From NCBI GenBank assembly GCA_005788065.1, contig SXZD01000045.1:1-9206 (forward strand): a DNA stretch of 9,206 nucleotides, written 5' to 3'. This document shows, one piece after another, positions 6,375 to 9,206 of the stretch. Position numbers and translations under genes: made by a program. The DNA is from Burkholderiales bacterium (GTDB lineage: Bacteria > Pseudomonadota > Gammaproteobacteria > Burkholderiales > Burkholderiaceae_B). Positions within the stretch are counted from its first letter, which is position 1. The number at the start of each line of letters is the position of its first letter. The notes below the pieces were generated by a model that was given only the letters and a program-made list of their open reading frames with translations, was not told the DNA's origin and ran no database searches.

Positions 6375-7514
6375 TCATGTTTTTGCCGCAATTGCCTGTT
6401 CCAGTCGCTCAATCAACCGGCATTGCAAACTTAACGCTTCTCTCCACCGTCGGGCATGGGTGCGCAGCGCACCCATGTCTGACAGCACCGCATGCAGAAT
6501 GTCGATTGCGCTGTCGGCATCAGACTTTGCGCCGTTCCAGTACCACCACAGGGCTTTGAGATTGCGCCTTACCGGCTCTTCAAGTCCTTGCGCATACAGC
6601 GAAAAAAACGCATCAAGTTTTGTCCAGTGAGCGCCATCTTCTGTCGGATAAATCTGCCAGACAAATGGCAGGCCTGCCAACTGTGCCCGCACAAACGAGT
6701 CTTCACCCCGAACAAACAGCAGGTCAAAGCGCTTGAGCAGGCTGTCGAAATCTCTCTGGGGTACAAAATCAACTCGATGCAGCAGATTGGGGTGTATCTC
6801 GCACAAACTCGCGTTATGACTGGCCGACGCGACATGAAAGGACAGCGCGTGGGGTGGATATCCGTCTTCATGCGCTTCGCTCAGCCACGGTAACAGTGGG
6901 GTCAGCGAATAGGCGAATACGAATGCGCGCAGTTCAGCTGGTTTGAGCGTATTGCGTGCTTGCGTTGTTGGTGTGTCCGGGATGGTCGGCGATGCACGCA
7001 TGGGTTCTTCACCCAGAAGACCACCGGTTTTTGCTGTGAAACCTGGAAAGAAAAACAACTGCTTCCAACCGGTGGCCGGGTCTGTCGACCACAGGCCATG
7101 GCAATCTTCAATCCAGCGCTCTGCGCTCAGGTATTCCAGATTGACCCAGACGGGATGCCGATTACAGACGGCCAGTCGCTGTTTCCAGTGTGCGGGTAGG
7201 GGGGTGCCAAACATCTCGATGATGACGCCACCCCAATCAAAATCGGCAGGAGGGTCGAGGGTTTGATGCAGCGTGAGGCGGTTAGCGGGTGCGTCACCTG
7301 CATTGACTTCGAGCGTCTTTGCTTCGGTGTTAACGCTTGAGGGCGATGCTGAACAGGGCAGCCCCAGCATTCGCTGGAAGGGCGCTATCTCGTCTGTGCA
7401 GATGGAAACGTGATCGTCGGGATGGCGATGCAACCAGTATCTGGCCAATCGCAAGGCAACACCCGCGTCGCCGAGGTTGTCGACGATGCGGCACAACAAG
7501 GTGAGTTTACGCAT
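6375..7514 (-). CDS. earP: EF-P arginine rhamnosyltransferase
   Basis: EarP transfers rhamnose from dTDP-L-rhamnose to Arg32 of elongation factor P. The 379 residues match the family (about 375-385). The N-terminal acceptor-side motif VDNLGDAGVALRLAR (11-25) has D12 and D16, matching the two essential Asp residues of studied EarPs. The C-terminal nucleotide-sugar site FVRGEDSFVRAQLAGLPFVWQIYP (267-290) includes the conserved Glu (E271), followed by GAHWTKLDAFF. It folds as a GT-B inverting glycosyltransferase. The start at 7514 gives MRKLTLLCRIVDNLGD, where homologues begin; an upstream ATG at 7580 would add 22 residues that look non-native. No strong Shine-Dalgarno is seen. It follows efp by 89 bases on the same strand, and the pair forms a functional unit. 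Confidence 0.95.
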   Translation of the reverse strand: MRKLTLLCRIVDNLGDAGVALRLARYWLHRHPDDHVSICTDEIAPFQRMLGLPCSASPSSVNTEAKTLEVNAGDAPANRLTLHQTLDPPADFDWGGVIIEMFGTPLPAHWKQRLAVCNRHPVWVNLEYLSAERWIEDCHGLWSTDPATGWKQLFFFPGFTAKTGGLLGEEPMRASPTIPDTPTTQARNTLKPAELRAFVFAYSLTPLLPWLSEAHEDGYPPHALSFHVASASHNASLCEIHPNLLHRVDFVPQRDFDSLLKRFDLLFVRGEDSFVRAQLAGLPFVWQIYPTEDGAHWTKLDAFFSLYAQGLEEPVRRNLKALWWYWNGAKSDADSAIDILHAVLSDMGALRTHARRWREALSLQCRLIERLEQAIAAKT

Positions 7515-7603
7515 GATGTGCCGCCGTGGACGCGGGTGTGTCGGAGTGAAAGTCCGTTTTGCCGATGGTGCTACACACAAGGCGTGTGAAGTGGCCCGTC
7601 GGC

Positions 7604-8164
7604 TTACTTCACGCGGTTGCGGTATTCGTGCGTACGGGTATCGATTTCAATCTTGTCGCCGATTTCAACGAAAGCGGGTACCGGGATTTCGAAGTTGGTC
7701 GGCACGATACGGGCGGGCTTCATGACCTTGCCGGATGTGTCGCCACGGACGGCAGGTTCGGTGTAGGCCACTTCGCGCACCACACTGTTGGGCAGTTCAA
7801 CGGACAGCGCCTTGCCGTCATAGAACACCACTTCGCATTCCATGCCGTCGATCAGGTAATTCAGCGCGTCGCCCATCATTTCGGATTCAACTTCGTACTG
7901 GTTGTAGTCCGAATCCATGAAGACATACATGGGGTCGCCGAAATAAGAGTAGGTGACTTCCTTGCGGTCGAGCACCAGTACTTCAAATTTTTCGTCGGCC
8001 TTGTAAACCGTTTCAGTGCCGGCGCCCGTGAGCAGACCCTTCATCTTGATTTTGACAACAGCGGCGTTGCGGCCGGACTTGTTGTACTCGGTTTTCTGGA
8101 TGACCATGGGCTCCTTGCCGACCATGATCACGTTGCCGGCGCGCAGTTCCTGGGCAGTCTTCAT
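7604..8164 (-). CDS. efp: Translation elongation factor P (arginine-32 type)
   Basis: EF-P binds between the P and E sites of stalled ribosomes and speeds peptide bond formation at consecutive prolines. The 186 residues cover the usual three beta-barrel domains: KOW-like domain I (about 1-63), the OB domain II (about 66-128) and OB-like domain III ending ETHEYRNRVK-like (here DTRTHEYRNRVK). The tip of the domain I loop reads KSGRNAA, placing Arg at residue 32. This is the form modified by rhamnose rather than the lysine form modified by EpmA/EpmB, and the adjacent earP agrees. The start is supported by AGAGGA (8174-8169) four bases before the ATG. An extended -10 promoter lies about 40 bases upstream. 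The sequence is strongly conserved with no anomalies. Confidence 0.98.
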   Translation of the reverse strand: MKTAQELRAGNVIMVGKEPMVIQKTEYNKSGRNAAVVKIKMKGLLTGAGTETVYKADEKFEVLVLDRKEVTYSYFGDPMYVFMDSDYNQYEVESEMMGDALNYLIDGMECEVVFYDGKALSVELPNSVVREVAYTEPAVRGDTSGKVMKPARIVPTNFEIPVPAFVEIGDKIEIDTRTHEYRNRVK

Positions 8165-8205
8165 GCTTTCCTCTCGGATTGGGTGTTTATAGCGGTAAAC
8201 CCGAA

Positions 8206-8214
8206 ATCATAGCA
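8206..8214 (-). promoter_or_regulatory. efp: Extended -10 promoter for efp
   Basis: On the minus strand TGC (8214-8212) precedes TATGAT (8211-8206), an extended -10 element with one mismatch to TATAAT. No good -35 hexamer is found 17 bases upstream, which extended -10 promoters tolerate. The predicted start near 8200 leaves a leader of about 35 bases. The near-palindrome GTTTAccgcTATAAAC (8200-8185) lies in that leader and could fold into a weak hairpin or bind a regulator. Confidence 0.45.
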
Positions 8215-8283
8215 CACAGACCCCTAGTTCCTTGTTTTTTGACGGGTATCCTCTGCTGGCTCTGCTTAGGGGTTCCGGCAGAT

Positions 8284-9009
8284 TCAATTGCCCTGACAAG
8301 CAAGCACTTCGGCTGGCGTCAGTTCGCGCCATTGCCCGGATTGCAGATCGTCAGGCAGCTTGAACTGACCGATGGCTGTTCTGTGCAGGGCGTCCACCCG
8401 GTTGCCGGCTGCGGCGACCATGCGTTTGACCTGATGGTACTTGCCGCTGTCAATCTCCATATAGAGCACGTGGGGATCCTGTTTTCCCTCTGCGTCTGTT
8501 GTGGTGGCAGATAAAGCGCGAACGGTCTCGTTGTCATCATGCAGCAGCACCCCGTCGAGCAGGGCCTGCAAAAACGCCTCGTTGGTGGGGTGGCGCAGCG
8601 CGATCCGGTATTGCTTGACGCATTTGCGTTTGCCGGAAGAGACGCGATGGATGAACTGTCCGTCGTCGCTGAACAGAAGCAGTCCCGTCGTATCTGCATC
8701 CAGGCGTCCCACCGCTTGCACGCCCCGTTCAATCAAACGGGGTGGCAGCAGATCAAAAACGCTGGCGTGATGCTGCGGGCGGTGGGATGTCTCATGGTCT
8801 GCGGGTTTGTGCAGCACCAAATAGACGAATTCGCGCGTGGTCAGGGTCTCATCGTCCACCCGGAGTTGCAGTCCCCAAGGTTTTTCAAAATTTTTTTTGC
8901 AGTCGGTTAATAATTCTTCGTTAATGAACACGAGGTCATTTTCAATCAGGTACTTAACAGCGCCTCGGCTGCCAAATCCCTGGCTTCTCAGTAGCTTGAT
9001 TGCATCCAT
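8284..9009 (-). CDS. rsuA: RsuA-family 16S rRNA pseudouridine synthase
   Basis: This 241-residue enzyme belongs to the RsuA/RluB/E/F family, which isomerises uridine to pseudouridine; E. coli RsuA modifies U516 of 16S rRNA. An N-terminal S4-like RNA-binding domain covers about residues 1-60 and is rather divergent. The catalytic domain has FVYLVLHKPADHETS (61-75), GRLDADTTGLLLFSDDG (101-117) with catalytic D104, VKQYRIAL (131-138) and GKYHQVKRMVAAAGN (189-203). The last resembles RsuA (GRYHQVKRM) more than RluB or RluF. The length also fits RsuA (about 230). The start is ATG 9009, with GGAAA about 11 bases upstream, a weak and distant Shine-Dalgarno. The coding strand has an A8 run at 8898-8891 within a locally AT-rich 5' section. 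It lies upstream of efp on the same strand with a 119-base gap. Confidence 0.87.
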   Translation of the reverse strand: MDAIKLLRSQGFGSRGAVKYLIENDLVFINEELLTDCKKNFEKPWGLQLRVDDETLTTREFVYLVLHKPADHETSHRPQHHASVFDLLPPRLIERGVQAVGRLDADTTGLLLFSDDGQFIHRVSSGKRKCVKQYRIALRHPTNEAFLQALLDGVLLHDDNETVRALSATTTDAEGKQDPHVLYMEIDSGKYHQVKRMVAAAGNRVDALHRTAIGQFKLPDDLQSGQWRELTPAEVLACQGN

Positions 9010-9044
9010 TTTTGGGTGTTTTTCCGGTTTTTGGGGCGGTTTTT
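9009..9044. other. Four T5 tracts phased near the helical repeat
   Basis: Runs of five T occur at 9009-9013, 9019-9023, 9028-9032 and 9040-9044, with centres 10, 9 and 12 bases apart. G-rich triplets and quartets separate them. A/T tracts repeated about once per helical turn bend DNA. The block covers the short leader of the rsuA-like gene and ends 23 bases before the -35 box of the right-edge promoter. It could therefore serve as a curved upstream element for that promoter. Curvature is inferred from spacing alone. Confidence 0.4.
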
Positions 9045-9067
9045 AGGGTTTGTTCTTCCCCGACAGT

Positions 9068-9096
9068 TTGACATCGAAAAAAAGGGTGTGCATAAT
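9068..9096 (+). promoter_or_regulatory. Strong sigma-70 promoter reading out of the right edge
   Basis: A perfect TTGACA (9068-9073), a 17-base spacer and CATAAT (9091-9096, one mismatch) make this the best promoter in the window. The following CTCGCTTCTCTGCTG resembles what follows rRNA and tRNA promoters in Burkholderiales, as far as I recall. Phased T tracts lie upstream. The predicted start is near 9103. It points away from the rsuA-like gene, so it must serve something beyond 9206. A stable RNA or translation operon is suspected but not shown. Confidence 0.75.
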
Positions 9097-9102
9097 CTCG
9101 CT

Positions 9103-9206
9103 TCTCTGCTGAACGCGAAACAAAAAACGCGACGCAAAACGAGCTGGAAAGTTAGCCGAAAGGCTGGTGAGTACGGTGAGTTTGGAGGGCAGGGCGATTC
9201 CCCGAC
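9103..9206 (+). other. Transcribed leader of an unseen downstream gene
   Basis: No complete gene is visible between the promoter and the window end. The first part is A-rich with two ACGCGA-like repeats (GAACGCGAAAC, AAACGCGACGC). A hairpin AGCC-GAAA-GGCT (9154-9165) with a GNRA-type tetraloop follows, extendable by three wobble pairs to 9151-9168. A GTG at 9167 opens a frame to the edge, and the last 15 bases are weakly tRNA-like. Neither is strong enough to call as a gene. No boxA sequence typical of rRNA leaders was found. Confidence 0.35.

Noticed and set aside
7515..7603. Possible stem GCCGA / TCGGC in the efp-earP gap
   Set aside because: It is a 5-bp stem with a long loop and no T run, and gives no reason to split the two genes.
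7559..8212. A 217-codon open frame on the plus strand opposite efp
   Set aside because: It is a shadow of efp, whose protein is unmistakable, and has no recognisable features of its own.
8220..8273. Inverted repeat ACCCCTA / TAGGGGT between rsuA and efp
   Set aside because: The arms are 7 bases with about 40 bases between them and no T run suitably placed. It may be chance and does not look like a terminator.
9192..9206. Start of a tRNA gene (tyrosine-like GGGCGAT, T, C, CCCG, A)
   Set aside because: Only 15 bases are present, and position 15 would be C where tRNAs need a purine. The match is too short to claim.
9167..9206. Start of a protein gene at GTG 9167 (MSTVSLEGRAIPR...)
   Set aside because: AAAGG is only three bases upstream, GTG is a weak start, and the frame is cut after 13 codons with no recognisable family.
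1..9206. Mobile elements, CRISPR repeats, toxin-antitoxin or defence genes
   Set aside because: No transposase, integrase other than XerC, repeat array, terminal inverted repeats or unknown accessory gene was found. Every sizeable gene belongs to a known housekeeping family.

Overview
The window looks like chromosomal housekeeping sequence from a betaproteobacterium, most likely a member of the Burkholderiales. The evidence is the GC-rich coding style, a cluster running metK // lpxL-like, lpxL-like, dapF, DUF484, xerC, and an EF-P with arginine 32 next to EarP, the EF-P rhamnosyltransferase. The genus cannot be fixed from the sequence. I see no insertion sequence, prophage, CRISPR array, defence island or toxin-antitoxin pair.

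Left part (1-588, minus strand): the first 123 codons of metK and its leader. The leader begins with a good -10 box. It then carries a pseudoknot-capable element resembling a SAM-II riboswitch, and a small terminator-like hairpin directly before the Shine-Dalgarno sequence. This is the most interesting non-coding structure in the window.

Centre left (589-5034, plus strand): a compact five-gene operon. Two lipid A late acyltransferase homologues overlap by ATGA. DapF (meso-diaminopimelate for lysine and peptidoglycan), a DUF484 protein and XerC (chromosome dimer resolution) follow, with 4-base overlaps at dapF/DUF484 and DUF484/xerC. A terminator-like hairpin lies after xerC. The operon joins envelope synthesis to chromosome segregation, and its dapF-DUF484-xerC order is also known in gammaproteobacteria. 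DapF has Lys where the first-cysteine motif normally has Asn (CGKG for CGNG).

Centre right (5151-6356, plus): an RlmI-type 23S rRNA cytosine methyltransferase. It converges, with an 18-base gap, on a minus-strand group of translation genes.

Right part (6375-9009, minus): an RsuA-family pseudouridine synthase, efp and earP, in that transcription order. EF-P relieves ribosome stalling at polyproline, and EarP activates it by rhamnosylating Arg32. With RlmI, four consecutive genes act on the ribosome or its factors.

Right edge (9010-9206): four phased T5 tracts, then a near-consensus sigma-70 promoter reading out of the window, then a structured leader. The downstream gene is not in the window; a stable RNA or a highly expressed operon is a reasonable guess.
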